NCBI GenBank assembly: GCA_025331445.1
Contig: JAIWNE010000040.1
Location: 1-64,000, forward strand
Direction: 5' to 3'
DNA from: Blakeslea trispora
Lineage: Eukaryota; Mucoromycota; Mucoromycetes; Mucorales; Choanephoraceae
Length of the DNA stretch: 64,000 bases
Shown here: piece after piece, positions 1-12,293 of the stretch
Layout of the letters: the number at the start of each line of letters is the position of its first letter
Numbering within the stretch: position 1 is the stretch's first letter
Notes under the pieces: generated by a model
The model's database searches: none
Told to the model about the DNA's origin: nothing
Seen by the model: only the letters and a program-made list of their open reading frames with translations
Position numbers and translations under genes: made by a program

Positions 1-1642
1 AGCACCTTCTCGGACCATTCTCCAGGTAAGACCATAATCGGACGATAAGAAAGTATCACATTCATCATATTCTAATAAACTAGAGCCATAATTACCAACA
101 CCCATCATGACACCAATAGCAGATTCAGCAGAAGAGACTTGTCCATAGTTATGATTTGATGTAACAGAATGAAGATGAAGAGAACATTCTCTTTCGTTAC
201 AACGCATATTGTTTCCATGAATGTCTTTGACCATCTTCATTTCCTTCCAACTAGCACCATCATCAAAACTCATACGAGTCTGAACTTGTTTGTTTGCTCT
301 CTGAAGCTCGACTTCCTTAGGATTGGCAATAATGTTGGCAATCAAGATACCCTCAACACCTTGTACACGTTCAAAGTCAACATAATCCATTGAATTTCTG
401 TTTGTGTTTTCCAGACTTTTTGCGAAAAATGTGCCATTTGAATTAGATTTGTACATTGATCCAAACTGAGTGGTTCCACCACCTAGAACGTCGACCATAA
501 GAGCTGGACCAGGGCTTTTAACGATAGTAAAGGATTTCTCGTGCAAATCTGCGCCTTCGGGAAAAACTGCTTTATGCCAGTTTCTTCCATCGAGAGAAAT
601 GTAGAATATCATATCAGGCTTGTCAGATGAAGGTTTGACGACAGCAACTATATAGCGGTTTACAGTGTTCACAGCAATCACTCCTTTCACTTCAGCTCCA
701 GTATTGAAATCAATGACTTCTTCTGTTCGAAAGAAATCTTCGGTTCGAACCAAACGAAGTTCATCTGGGCTCAAAGTGCTAGTAAAGCCAGTTTTTTGAG
801 ACGATTCTACACACATGATCTCTTTGGTTGGCGCATTATCAAATTGTTTACTGGATACGCTCCAAATACAAGAGGTTGTGTGAGTGCGCAGCTGGATGAC
901 TTCTTCAAAATTGTTAAGTGTATAATAAGTCTATGCAAGATGTGCGTGAGAAGTTTGTTCTGTTGAAGCAACAACAAAAAACATGAGTCGTCTTTTTTTT
1001 TCCTGTTAAAACTTACTTCGTCATGACAATCAACACCAGTCCATGATCCAAGCTTACATCGAAAGCCAGTAAACAATACATAACCAGGACGATCAGCATG
1101 GAAAGCCAGATGGTTACCAATTGCTGCAGGCTCTACTGGCGTAGAAAACTCTTGCCAAGATTTTCCTTGATCTGTTGTTTTCCAGTGTCTGTTTTTCTTG
1201 CCTAAAACATAAGCCTTTGATCGTTACAAGTATTCATGTTAGCCTCATCAAATACGAAACATCCCAAGCACTTACCTTAGTATTATCGAAAGGGTGTTCG
1301 TATAAAAAGCTGGGTTCATCCTGTGCAATATCAACAACTTTGTCCCACTGCTTTCCTTGGTTTTCGGAGCGATAAAGGGTATGTGAGGTGGCATCTAGCC
1401 AAAGGATAACCTTAATTTTTTCGAACAAAATTAGTGGATTAGTTTATCACTAGGTCTTATCATGACGCTTTTTTTTTTTTCTTTACTTGTGAATCTTTGA
1501 AATAGAAGAATTCATTGGGTGTTCTATCAAAACCTGTTTTTTGAACAGTTTGGGCCGAGGCTACTCCCAAAAGCGCCAAGAAGTACATAAATATACAAAA
1601 GAGAGACAGACCTCTTCTAGAGGCCTGCCATAGTCGCGTCAT
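1..1642 (-). CDS. VPS10/sortilin-type vacuolar sorting receptor (5' part, runs off window)
   Basis: N-terminal 473 residues of a Vps10-domain receptor, the family of type I Golgi receptors that carry hydrolases to the endosome/vacuole. Exons on the minus strand: 1642-1487, 1410-1276, 1214-1017 and 930-1; all junctions are GT-AG and phase 0. The start is the ATG at 1642-1640, followed by a hydrophobic signal peptide (about residues 10-30) and the family's opening FYFKDSQ segment. Several BNR/Asp-box turns (S-x-D-x-G-x-x-W type) are visible, for example SENQGKQW, TTDQGKSW, SFDDGASW and SSDYGLTW, as expected of the ten-bladed propeller. The cysteine-containing CHDE segment crosses the exon 3/4 junction. 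The rest of the propeller, the membrane segment and the tail lie beyond position 1. No frameshift was seen. Family assignment is secure; cargo is unknown. Confidence 0.93.
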
Positions 1643-2283
1643 GTTGGTTACTTGGAGCAAAAAGTATTGAGTGAGAGAAAAAGGTCGAAAGTAGATAAAT
1701 AAAGCTCCCCTTTCTTGTGGTCTACAGAATAATTGTTAGGAGAATATAGATTCGCGTTGGTTTGTAGGCTGATTCAAGAAACTGCTTTGAAAAAAAAAAA
1801 GCTCTCTTATTATTCTATACCTTTCTTTATCGGAACAAAAAAGGAAAAGTAAAGCCTGTATGAGAAAAACCAGAGAGAAAAAAAAAAAAAAGGAGCGAGT
1901 GAAGAGAGTAAAGCAAATGACAATAGATGAATTTCACGTCATGTATCGGAGTTTCACCCTATCTCTAAATCAATTTTTTGAATCTAAGCCCTAGGCAAGC
2001 ATGAATCAGATTTCAGAATCACAGTAAGCTGATCTGTTCTGTCTTTTTTAAAATTGCTATATTCTCACTTGTGTGAATGTGCAGTCTAGCTCTGATGTCT
2101 CTGTCTTTACAATCAAATGAACGAGCTTCCTTTTTTTTTTCTGTGTGTAGACAATCAATTGGCTTTTTTTTTTCTTGGCTTTATGAGACGGACTAAATGT
2201 AAATTTGAAGTTGATAAATTCTCTTCAAGTCCTCTTCTTTTATCTTTCGTTTTTCACATTTCTATGATCTAAAGTCAGAATAC
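1643..2283. other. Divergent intergenic region
   Basis: About 640 bases between the start of the VPS10 gene (-) and the start of the CUE-like gene (+), so it should hold both promoters. It contains several A or T homopolymers of 9-13 bases and pyrimidine-rich stretches. No further ORF or RNA gene was recognised. Confidence 0.6.
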
Positions 2284-3884
2284 ATGTCTTCAAAAGGTAA
2301 AGCTAAACAGCTACAATCAAGGACAAAACACATCCTCAATGTGTTCCCCTTTGACAAATAATCATTAGATATACTGGACCAAATTCGTGATCTGCAGTCG
2401 CTTATTGATGATTTCACATTTGAAGGTAATCCTCTCAACATGTATATTCGGAGAATTTCTTTTTTTATTTTTTTCTATAAAGGTGTCAGGAACGTCTTAT
2501 TCATTGAATGTTAGAAAAAACAGAAGTGCTTCAAGAAGAGCCCATCAACATACTGCAGAAACCAAATGAGATAGATGACATGCAAAAAGAAGACAAGACA
2601 CTGGTAGAACAAAGTCCTAAAGCAGAGCCTCTTTCCATCCTTTCGTATGATCTGAACTTGTCCGATGATTTCTCATCTTTGGTCCATCATTTCAACGCAT
2701 TGGAAGTGCCAACGATGAGTACGCCATTAGTAGAGAAAGTCAAGATAAGTCCCATCATTGTGGCTGCATCTGATTCTCCAGTACCAGAAGAATCCTATCT
2801 TCGTCAGAAGTTTCAACCGACACGTTGCCCTTCCACTGCTTCAAGTAAAAAGTCAGCAAGAAGTGGTAAAAGTCAAAAGAGCCATGTAAGCGCTAGACGT
2901 TTGCGAAACGAGAAAAGGGTCGCTCATCAACCCTCAAAAGACCAAAAGAAGAAACAGCCTAATGCTCAAAGATATGTTGAAAGGTCTTTTGATGAGATGA
3001 TGCGTATACCTGATATATATGAAAGAGTCTCGTTTTATGAAAAGACGCTAGACTTATGTTTAGGAGAGGAATCTCCATTTAAAAGTTGGATGGAATCGAT
3101 GCAACAAAAGGGAAAACCCGAACCACTACTTGGAAGCTACATGCCACCTGCTCGAACACCTGAAATCTCTCGTTCAAACAATTCATCAAGTTATCTTGAC
3201 CAATCTTTGTCAAACAATTCTAATCCTGGTCTCAGTGGTTCTATCTCGATGTTTCTGAAAAAAGCAATGAGCGGAAGTGGCAATTTGCAGCAATACCCTA
3301 CACCAAAAGTAAAGCCATTAGTAGCAAACACTACTTTCCCAAAGACACAACATTATGTTAGCACACCACAAATAAGTACAGGAGGAAGTGGCATATTTGG
3401 TCGATCCATTAGCCGACTTAGTATAAATCCTACAAGATCTGCCCAATTGCCCCGTTATACTCAACCTATGAAGCCTTATAATAGACTGGCGCCTATCTTG
3501 AACAATCGGGTAGGCACAGCACAAGCCAAAAAGCAGAATTTAAAGTCTTCTGTTACATTAACACCCATCATCACAAGCAGAAGTAACAGGCACATTCCCA
3601 TGCCAAGTCTCACACCTAAATCAAGTGCTAGTTCTCCTCATCCTTTTCTTGGTGCTGATTTTAGCCGCCTTCCTAGCTTTGCAAATGACAGTATGCGACA
3701 TAATTATCCAGAGGGCATTGATTATCTTGTCACTGTCTTGCCTCAGATCGATGTTCGTATCTTGCAAAAGGCACTTGAAGAAGCTCATGGAGATTCTATG
3801 CTGGCTATATCTATAGCTGTCAGTCTCAGTAAACAACTGAATGAATCTATGGTTAACAGTAGATCAACTAAATTCAAAGTATGA
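2284..3884 (+). CDS. Hypothetical protein with C-terminal CUE/UBA-like helical segment
   Basis: Three-exon model: 2284-2296, 2369-2425 and 2515-3884, 479 residues. The first exon has only 13 nt (M-S-S-K plus one base); splicing to 2369 gives MSSKDILDQIRDLQSLIDDF. The second junction is needed because a TGA lies just upstream of the ATG at 2508 in the long frame; the GT-AG intron 2426-2514 bypasses it. The middle of the protein is basic, Ser/Pro/Thr-rich and probably disordered. The last 60 residues contain a compact helical pattern (DYLVTVLPQIDV..LQKALEEAHGD...AI) resembling a CUE ubiquitin-binding domain: hydrophobic-Pro in helix 1, then a Gly-Asp turn and an Ala-Ile helix. The CUE call is inference from pattern only; cellular role unknown. 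The MFS transporter gene begins 178 bases downstream on the same strand. Confidence 0.75.
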
Positions 3885-4062
3885 TGTGGTCAAAATAAAT
3901 TATGAAATTCCCCTTATTTTTTCTTTTCTTTCTGTTTCGCTATTTAAGCATAACTGTCATTCTTTCCTTTCTTTTTTTTTTCTTGTTCTTTTCTTGCCCT
4001 CCTTCTTTTTTTTTTTCTTGTCATCTCTTACTTTTCAGTCATCTCATTCTTCAAAAAGAGTC

Positions 4063-5607
4063 ATGTCTAAAGGAGTAACAAACTATTTAATATTTGTGGT
4101 GATCTCTATACTGCTGGTAAAAAAGAATAAGAGAGAGATCGGTAGAGTAGTTCACCAAACATTGTCTCTTTTCCTTTTGTAGAGCGCATTTCAATACGGC
4201 TATCACAATGGAGAGCTGAATACACCACAGGATGTTATATCTAAATGTACTCACCCTAATTTGCTTCCAAATTTTTTGCCACCTTGTATTCCCATGCCAG
4301 ATTCAGAATATGCATTAGTTGTGTCCATTTTAACTGCGGGTGGTCTGGTAGGTGCTTTAATAGCTCCAGTTTTCAATGACCGATATGGTCGTCGCTCTAC
4401 TCTTTTTGGCACGAATTTGTTGCTAAGTACTGGATCTCTCATGGCCACGCTTGCCTCTTCTCCCCGAGGCATGATGATGGGTCGATTCTTGTCCGGGGTA
4501 GGAAGTGGTATTGTTACAGTGGTTGTACCTGCTTATATAGCCGAGTGCGTTACCAAGTCTCAGCGAGGATTTTTTGGTGCATTAAATCAACTGGCTATTG
4601 TACTAGGTATCATGGTTGCTCAAGTTGTTGGGCTAGGATGGGCTACCATCTCTCATTGGCGCTATATTTTAGCCATGGGATTTGTAGTGGCCGTTTTGCA
4701 ATCGTGCTTATTGCCTTTCTGTGTTGAATCTCCGCGTTACTTGGCATCCATTCCAGGAGGCTCTAACAGTGCTATGAAATCTTTATTGAAACTAAGAGGA
4801 ACCTCGGCTGATGAGGTTGAGGACGAAATAAATGAATGGCAAAGGGAATGGGCTGACAATACTGAGAACCAAACAGCAACAGCACAAATAGATGAAGAAG
4901 ACAATTATCGTGACGATGAACGATTGATACAATCTCCAGCCTCAGAACATGTTAACGTCTGGAAGTTCTTGAGTCTGAAACAATACCGACGTCCTCTCAT
5001 TATTACGTTGATACTGCAAATGTCTCAACAGTTGTCTGGTATTAATGCTGTGATCTTCTATTCAACTTCCATTATGTCAAGTGTATTTCCTGAATCTTCT
5101 AGTTTGATTACTGTCTATATTTCTATTGTCAACTTGCTTATGACAGCTATTTCAGCCTATCTAATGGACAAACTAGGTCGCCGCCCACTGTTTTTGTTTT
5201 CTGGTTTTTTTATGGCATTGACAAGTGGCTTGTTAGGTTGGAGCATAGAAAATGGCTATAATATGACATCTGCTTTTGCTATACTTGTCTTTGTTGCTTT
5301 ATTTGCCATTGGTTTAGGCCCTATCCCTTTCTTAATGATTCCTGAGGTGGTCGATACTAAAGCTGTTAGCAGTGCATGTTCTGTGGGGTTAGCTACCAAT
5401 ATGATTTCAAACTTTGCTGTTTCTTCAGGATTTCTTGTATTGCGCAACATGATAGGACAAGGTTATGTGTTCTTTCTGTACTCTACTGCTTCTTTAGTGT
5501 TGTTTTCTTTTGCGTTTTACATATTGCCAGAGACCAAAGACCGTAGTGCTGATGATTTGATTCGATCAGGATATTCTATTTATCCATGCCACTATGAATC
5601 CTTTTAG
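4063..5607 (+). CDS. MFS sugar porter (GLUT/HXT-like hexose transporter)
   Basis: Plasma-membrane sugar transporter of the SLC2/sugar-porter branch of the major facilitator superfamily. Exons 4063-4116 and 4183-5607 give 492 residues. The short first exon supplies the start and the first membrane segment (MSKGVTNYLIFVVISILL), and exon 2 continues with the typical QYGYHNGELN segment. Diagnostic motifs: DRYGRRST after TM2, a YIAE...RG segment with NQL before TM5, ESPRYL before the central loop, QQLSGINAVIFY in TM7, LGRRPL between TM8 and TM9, and a C-terminal PETKD. About 12 membrane segments can be traced. The central loop is unusually acidic and polar (about residues 225-250). Substrate cannot be fixed from sequence; glucose or another hexose is the likely class. 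The TTG at 4261 sometimes chosen as a start would cut off TM1. Confidence 0.92.
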
Positions 5608-6069
5608 TATCAATATTAAATTAACTTATTGTGTGAGACAGAAGTTCTTCTTATTTTTTTACTATTTGTTTATTTTTAACTAGAAAAACCTTCGTTTTCC
5701 TTTTTTTCTGCTTGAAAATAAGAGCGAGAGAGAGGACAAATCAAAGACAAGGTCAAAATATAATCAAAAAGTAAATCTAAGTATCATATTATATAGCGCA
5801 GCCAAAGCAAGTCTTTGATAACTGAGCGATTAGTAAACTGAACTAAAATGAAGGAATTGGAGTTGATGCTTCCTGACGGGGTTTATCGTGTTTTTTTTGT
5901 TACTGTTCTCAAAATGGTTTGTTGATGTTTGTCTGACAAATTTCATGTCCTTAATGCAAAATAACAATTGATCCAAATCGCATTCGTGTAACAAAAATCG
6001 CCTAAAATTATCGGAGTGGTGAAGTAGTCTGAAATAGGTTTTCTTTTTTTTTCTTTTTTTCAAATAACA
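5608..6069. other. Intergenic region between transporter and amidase
   Basis: About 460 bases, AT-rich. It should contain the 3' untranslated region of the transporter and the promoter of the amidase; T-rich tracts lie just before the amidase ATG. The open stretch on the opposite strand (5830-6063) is low-complexity Lys-rich and shows no protein features. Confidence 0.5.
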
Positions 6070-7954
6070 ATGAGTGACGAAGAGGTATGTTCTTTATGTA
6101 TATTTCTGTGTGAGATAAGGCTGACAAATTGCAAACAAACAAACAAAAAGATTGCTGCTCCAGAGCTTTATGGTTATCCTTTATTGATAGCTGCCAAAGC
6201 CATGGATTATATTCCCTTTGTCCGTCAAAAGGTGGCCAGTGATGCTTTAATGCATTCGACTAGAGAACGCACAGACATTCATGAGCATCCCACTATGCTT
6301 CCTATACCTTTGAAATACACTAATCCAACACAGGACATACATGATGATGTAATTAACAACCTAATGAAAAGCAGTATATAATTATGCTTACCTGTGATAT
6401 TTAGTCACCCATTCCCAGGCTGGATCTTAACCATCGAAGTGTATCACCATTTCTTTCCTTTTGGGATTACCATGAAGCTTATCTGCAGTCCAAAACAACA
6501 CCTTCTAAGGTAGCACAAGTGCTTAAGCAGAAGCTTGTTGAAGCGAAGAGAATGAATTGGGTACGATTTATTGTTGAAGATCTTATGGAGCAGGCAGAGA
6601 AGTCAACTGAGAGATACAAGGCAGGCAGACCAATCAGCCAAATGGATGGCGTTTTTGTGACAGTGAAAGAAGAGCTGGACATAAAAGGATTGGAAACAAA
6701 GGTTGGTACTTGCTTTGTGAATGATCACAAGCCTGCTACAGAGGATGCTACTTTGGTCACCAAATTGAAAAAAGCAGGCGCTATCGTTGTAGGTTCTGCT
6801 GTCATGAACGAGCTTGGCTGGGATACGTTTTCTGTTAATCCAAACACAGGCGTACCTAAAAACCCATACAACACTTCTCATTCTTGTGGTGGTTCAAGTG
6901 GTGGTTCTGGAGGCTGTGTAGCAGGCGGGTTAGTACCTGTTAGTATTGGTGCAGATGGTGGAGGTTCAGTCCGCATTCCTTCTTCCTTCTGTGGTCTTTA
7001 TGGTCTAAAGACAACTTATGCACGCGTTTCTGGGTATGGTGGTGCGCCAATTGATCCCAGTCTGGGTACCTATGGTCCTCTTGCTGCTACAGCAGACGAT
7101 ATGGCTTTGACGTACAGTATTATTGCAGGACCAGATCCAAATGACGATCTATCCTTATTGCAACCGGCTGTTTCCTTAAAGGACTATGACCATTACCAAG
7201 ACTTGTCTGACTTGACGATTGGCGTTTTTCCTTCCTGGGCTAGAAATAGTGTAGAACCATCTATTCTCGAGAAGATTGATTTCTTTCAACAAGCTCTGAG
7301 TAAGTTAGGGGCCAAGTTTACTGAAATTGAAATCCCTGATCTTGATATCTCTTCTAATGGTAAGCGCATAAACCATAGCATCAACATTCTCTTTATTTTT
7401 GCACAGATACTTACAATTGGCTTATTATTGTTTTTTCACTCCAAAAAAAAAAAGCACACACTGTAACCATCTGTAGTGAAATGTATAACTTTGCATCTTC
7501 TCATAAAGAAAATCACCATCGCTTTTTACCACATACACGCTTAATGATTGGTACTTCTAGTACTTTAGATGGACGAGACTATGTGCGTGCTCAGCAAATC
7601 CGTACACGTATGATGAACCATATGCAACATTTATTTGAAAAAGTAGATTTGATTTTGTGTCCCACAACGGCTTTGGTTTCGCCTGTTATACCTGAAAAGG
7701 CTCATGACTATGGTATGTCCAACGCCAAAATGACAATTCGAAGCATGATCTTTTGTAAATTGGGAAATTTGACGGGTATTCCTGCTGTCTCGGTTCCTGC
7801 TGGGTTTGATAAAGATATGCCAATCGGTCTTCAGTTTATGGCAAGCTGGTATAATGAGGCCTTATTATGCAGAATAGCCAAAGCATGTGAACGCATACCC
7901 GATGTTGAACGCAGGCGTCCTAAAGATATATGGTTTGCTGAAGATTTGCTATAA
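6070..7954 (+). CDS. Amidase-signature family hydrolase (FAAH-like)
   Basis: Four-exon model 6070-6084, 6151-6348, 6405-7359 and 7455-7954 gives 555 residues, the usual size of fungal and animal amidases. The enzyme hydrolyses carboxamides with a Ser-cisSer-Lys triad. The triad is visible: Lys about 159 (FVTVKEEL), cis-Ser about 235 in the GGSSGGSGG loop, nucleophile Ser about 259 in GADGGGSVRIP. Spacing of 76 and 24 residues matches FAAH (75 and 24). The intron at 6349-6404 was chosen because it joins the frame directly to an SPIPRLD segment; the longer open frame past 6348 stops at once. The intron 7360-7454 ends in an A-rich run and restores AHTVTICSEM. Natural substrate (fatty-acid amide, acetamide or other) is not decidable. 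It is the last gene before a 1.2-kb gap. Confidence 0.9.
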
Positions 7955-9132
7955 TAAACATTTAGCTGGAAATCCTCTCTACTGTAGCTCATATCAATCT
8001 ATCAAATAAACGTCTCATACTTTTTCTTTTTGGAGAAGAGATCAAAAGTAACAATTTTTTTTTTACTTTACACAAAGCAAGACAAACGTTTGTAGATTTA
8101 TGACGCTTGCATAATATCATCGTTCAGCTCAATATACACAAGCGCCCCCTTTTTAGCGTTTGATTGTTATCGGGTTTTGTCTGAATCCGGATATTCCGAG
8201 ATAATATGGGGAGGAAGAAAAAGTACAACAAAACAACTACTGAGTTTACTGCAAGACAAACAATTCGTTCATGGCTTGTCAATTGAGATGCGTATCTTTT
8301 TCTTCAACAAGCTTAGACAGCATCATTTTGTACGACAACGATAATAAAAAAACAAAGGCAATTTGATTGCCCCAATATGATTTACATTGTAAGTTTCAGG
8401 TGACGCATTTCTAAATCCAATGGAAGCAACTATGTTGTTTGCATAACACAAGCTCTTTGTTTTCACCGAGTAACATAGCATTACGATTTACATGCAAGTA
8501 ACTCGAGCACCTTCAATGCATATTTTGCTTGCATTGTTTGGCACAATGCGATTTTGAGCTTGTATTTAACAATCCATTTTCGTTTTTTAATTTACTCAGA
8601 AGACTATATTGTGTAGCAGTGAAAGAAAAGTGTACTAGATTAAACAAGTTCGGGCTCATTTTACTTGCATACAAGTTGATTGTACTCGCATAGAAGCAAC
8701 GCAGTTACGTTCAATCTATTTTTTAAACTTAAAGTCCCCCTCCTCCCACTCCTTTTTGTTGCTCCTGATTTGTTCCATACGCAATGAACCAATAAGTTTA
8801 TAAGAGTCTTGTTCTTTTTTATTTATTTGTATAAAAAAAGAACCTGTTACTTCTTTTTGGTACTTCAACATTGTAGTTTATTTATTAAAGTTGCAAAGGA
8901 AAACACAGCTCTGTAAAGACAAATGATGTTGTGGTATTTGAGCTGTTGCTTGTAAACTAATGACATTTTATTTTATGAGAAATGAGGAGAAAATCAGATA
9001 AAAATATCCACAATGCAATACATGATCTAGTGTATAAAAACATGTGAACGCGCATTGATGCTCGTATTACTAAAATAGTCGTAGTTCTACATAAATAATT
9101 TATTTAAAAAAGATACTTGCATGTATGTTCAT
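7955..9132. other. Gene-free stretch (convergent 3' ends)
   Basis: About 1.2 kb between the amidase (+) and the chitin deacetylase (-), which converge here. AT-rich, with no open frame of note; the longest ATG frame I saw is 26 codons near 8206 (MGRKKKYNK...), not convincing. No tRNA-like B box and no clear repeats. Confidence 0.5.
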
Positions 9133-10447
9133 CTAATTAGAAAGGGCGATAGTGGTTGAAGAAAGAATAATGTCTGTAGTCTTAGCAGCAGATGGATCGG
9201 TTGATGTAGGAGTAGAGCTATTAGCTGCCAAGTTTTCGATGGGATAGACATATTGCTCTTCCCAATATGGCTGAGTAACATTGTTACATGCTAAAGCAGG
9301 CAGGACATTGAATTTCTCTTGAAGTGTGGGTAACCAAAACATACTCATGTTGACAGTGCGATGATTAAGCTCATGTTCAAGTACCATATGACCTGTTGTT
9401 TGGTTTCCAGCGTCTTGGTCGGCAACCCATTGCTCAAAGTATCCATCTACAACGCTAGGAGGGAGATTACCACCATCAGGAGCGCCGCTCATATCCCAAT
9501 CATTAGTGTCTTCATCCCATAAGACAGTTCGCATACCCATCTGCCAGGCAATTGAACGGACTCGGTCATCTACATCACCTTGAGGAGGTCTCCAGCATTT
9601 GGGAGTAACACCAGTAGATTCTTTGATAGCCTTCAAGGTCCAGTAAAATTCTGCTACCACTTCATGGTTGTTTTTAGTTGTCATGACAGGATGAGACCAA
9701 GTGTGCACACAGATATGATGGCCATCGTTAAAAGCTCTTTTGGCAGCAGCAGGATAAGTAGCTACGTTGGAACCGATATACTATTTGTTTTCAAAAAAGA
9801 AACGGTTAGCAAAATGCAAGCTTTAGCATGATTTGCATCAAATTGCTACTTACAAAGAGAGTTGCTTTTTGGTTATTGTGCTCAGCCAAGAAATTATAGA
9901 GAGCAGGTTCAGCATAAGGATTTTCTGTTTCTGCATTCTCATCATCGTACAAGTTGAATGGCCCATCATCATAAGACAAGCCCCAATCACCCTTTCGACC
10001 ACAGGTATAAAAGTCTTGAGGAATATTGATCTTGGGTGTGACACAGTTAGTATCAGACCACCAACAGTAAGGATCCTTGGGTCCATCAGTATCCTTCACC
10101 CATTCACCGTTTTTGTTTTGCTTTCGAACGGGAGCCTTAGGAACCAGAGACCAATCGATTTTAGCAATAGCAGCCTTTACTTCTTTGGAAGTAGTGCTAG
10201 GCGTCTTCCATACTTCGGGATAGCCAGACAAAGTATAGGTAGGCAATGAATTGCTGACATTGTAGGGACCATAATTGTATTCTGAAACAACGTCTGTAGG
10301 CTTAGTCAATTCAGGAAAAATAGGCGAGCTAGAAGGAATATAGGAAGATGTGCTAGTGCTTGACTCGGAACTAGTTCTGGTAGGGACAGCAAAGGCCAAT
10401 TGACCATTTAGAGCAAAGACAGCAGCACTCAAGATAGAAACCTTCAT
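9133..10447 (-). CDS. Chitin deacetylase / polysaccharide deacetylase (CE4)
   Basis: Secreted carbohydrate-esterase family 4 enzyme that removes acetyl groups from chitin to make chitosan, a major wall polymer in Mucoromycota. Exons 10447-9854 and 9780-9133 with a GT-AG intron of 73 nt give 413 residues. The first about 20 residues are a signal peptide (MKVSILSAAVFALNGQLAFA), followed by a Ser/Thr-rich linker. NodB motifs are intact: SYDDGP at 158-163 (catalytic Asp and metal Asp), HTWSH with His 224 and His 228, RPPQGDVDD from Arg 262, and the DTNDW segment. The C-terminus is Ser/Thr-rich with a weakly hydrophobic end, so a GPI anchor is possible but not clear. Many N-x-S/T sites suit an extracellular protein. 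Family assignment is secure; whether it acts on nascent chitin or on cell-wall polymer is not shown. Confidence 0.95.
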
Positions 10448-10500
10448 AATGAGATAGAAAATAAAGTAAAAGTTGGATTCTGCAATTTTCTTTTCGCCAC

Positions 10501-10510
10501 ATTTTATATG
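10501..10510 (-). promoter_or_regulatory. Probable TATA element of the chitin deacetylase gene
   Basis: On the minus strand the sequence CATATAAAAT lies about 55 bases upstream of the deacetylase ATG (10447). Position and sequence fit a TATA box; inference only. Confidence 0.4.
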
Positions 10511-12133
10511 TTTTGTTTTCAGACATCACCTCAATGGTACATATGGTAAGTCCCATCTCTCTCAGTTTGAAAGATATAGTACTATTATTGTCTCTCGGAG
10601 TAACATCCAGTCATTTCATTAAAATAGAATTTGAGCAGGTTTTTTCTCTTGATTTTGTGCTTCCGAAAATTTAATTTGCGATTCAGGGAAAAGTATTTTG
10701 CGCACTATTCTGTGTGCCTTTATCATGAACGAGAATGTCAACTATAGCCATGCCCAATGGATTCGGCGAGGCTGAACCTATCAATCCCTAACCTTTCATG
10801 ATGTTATGCTTTGGATAATTGAAGAATACTGTGTTCAAGGGGGTACGTTAGAAGCAGGCTATTTGATGGTAAACCTGTCGGATATTGATATTCTTGAATT
10901 CTTTGACTAACCAACCATGCGATTTTAATTGGGATGACTATCAAGCAAGTAGGAAATTCTCTAAACATTTTCGGCGTACGCATGAGCATATCGTTTACTA
11001 CTCTATCTGACTATTTGCGCAGTTGTAGCAATTCTTTTCAAGGTAAAAACCAGTAGAGTGAATCCGCTGAGTTCAATGTTGGATCAGCCTAAAAAAGATA
11101 TATTTATGGTATTTTATGTGCAAAAAAGGATAATTTGTTCTTTTGGGTTATTTTTATTATTAAAAGAATAACCGAAAACAGGAGATATACCTGCATAGCT
11201 TTTGAGAGATGTAAATAGTATGAAAAGTCAATTGCAACACTTTTGTCTTTCAAGACATCATTCATTCGATGTACAAGATGATACTCCTCGGTGCTTTTGA
11301 TGCAGTACTTGGACTTTAGGACTGATACACCTGTACCTCGGATACCAAGAACTTGTCAAAACAAAAGAACCCCGATGACTATATGATTTTAGTTCATTGT
11401 TTGAGTGCCCTCACTCAATTTTTATAAAAGAATGAGCTAATCAAGTAAAAACGCATCGCAATTGATACACAATAGAGATGGCCTTAAACATTAGACAAAA
11501 GGCGAGAGACAATGGTTAGTATAGAACTACTTTCTCTTTCAACAACACATTTCTTTTTATAGATTCTGTAATTAGTATGCTTTCCCTCGAAATTTCTTTT
11601 TCAGCAAACTCGAGAACGGCTCAAAGAAATCGCGAAGAGCAGTAGCCAAGGATACACTCAAATACTCGAATCACTAACATGATATTTAGTGAAATGCTTT
11701 TTTGCTAACTCACACCTCTCAACTTTTTATACCTCTACAACGACATTATGTTTCTTATGTTCCTCAAACATGCAACTAACTGCACCTAGCATGTGTTGAT
11801 AATGCATACTTGAATTCACTGCAATGCCTTAAGCTAGTCTTTACACTTACTGGCCAGCTCAATAATGGCAGAAGAAAAAAAAAGATTTTGGTCTAAAGAT
11901 ACATACTTGATGTCTTACCTGATCGCATTCTTGTCACTCGTAATTGCTCCTTAAAAAATGAAGGTACAATTATCAAAGTAACACGATCAAAAAAGCTCTT
12001 TCTGTTATTAAGAAAGCCCTCAGATCTTTATGAAATCCCCTTCTTTATAAAGCAAAAAAATCGAGTGAAGGGTTTGATATGCATCTCTATGAAGCTTGTC
12101 GTAGCCATCTGACTTATACAGTGGTCGCTTTAA
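10511..12133. other. Gene-free stretch upstream of the transposase
   Basis: About 1.6 kb with no supported gene. One imperfect inverted repeat (GGTTATT...AATAACC, about 11146-11173) was noticed. Short open frames such as 10804-10989 (-) show no coding character. Confidence 0.5.
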
Positions 12134-12176
12134 TTAAGGGTATGGCATAATTTCCCATAAATAGGGAAACCCTTAA
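12134..12176. repeat. Nested inverted repeat upstream of the transposase
   Basis: TTAAGGG (12134-12140) pairs with CCCTTAA (12170-12176), and inside it TTTCCC (12151-12156) pairs with GGGAAA (12164-12169). The outer arm has a 10-base bulge on one side. It lies 118 bases before the transposase ATG and could be a subterminal transposase binding site or a fold in the leader. Confidence 0.6.
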
Positions 12177-12293
12177 ATAGAACTTCGTGACTTCTATTAA
12201 TAAATCAGTCACACTTAACTTCAAAGTTTGATCAGCATTTGTGCCTTTAATTAATTTGAAAACATGTTTTAAACAAGCCATTATTTTCACAAT

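Noticed and set aside
7481..7954. Separate gene for the second half of the amidase
   Set aside because: It joins the first half in frame through a GT-AG intron and completes the amidase fold; no promoter lies between.
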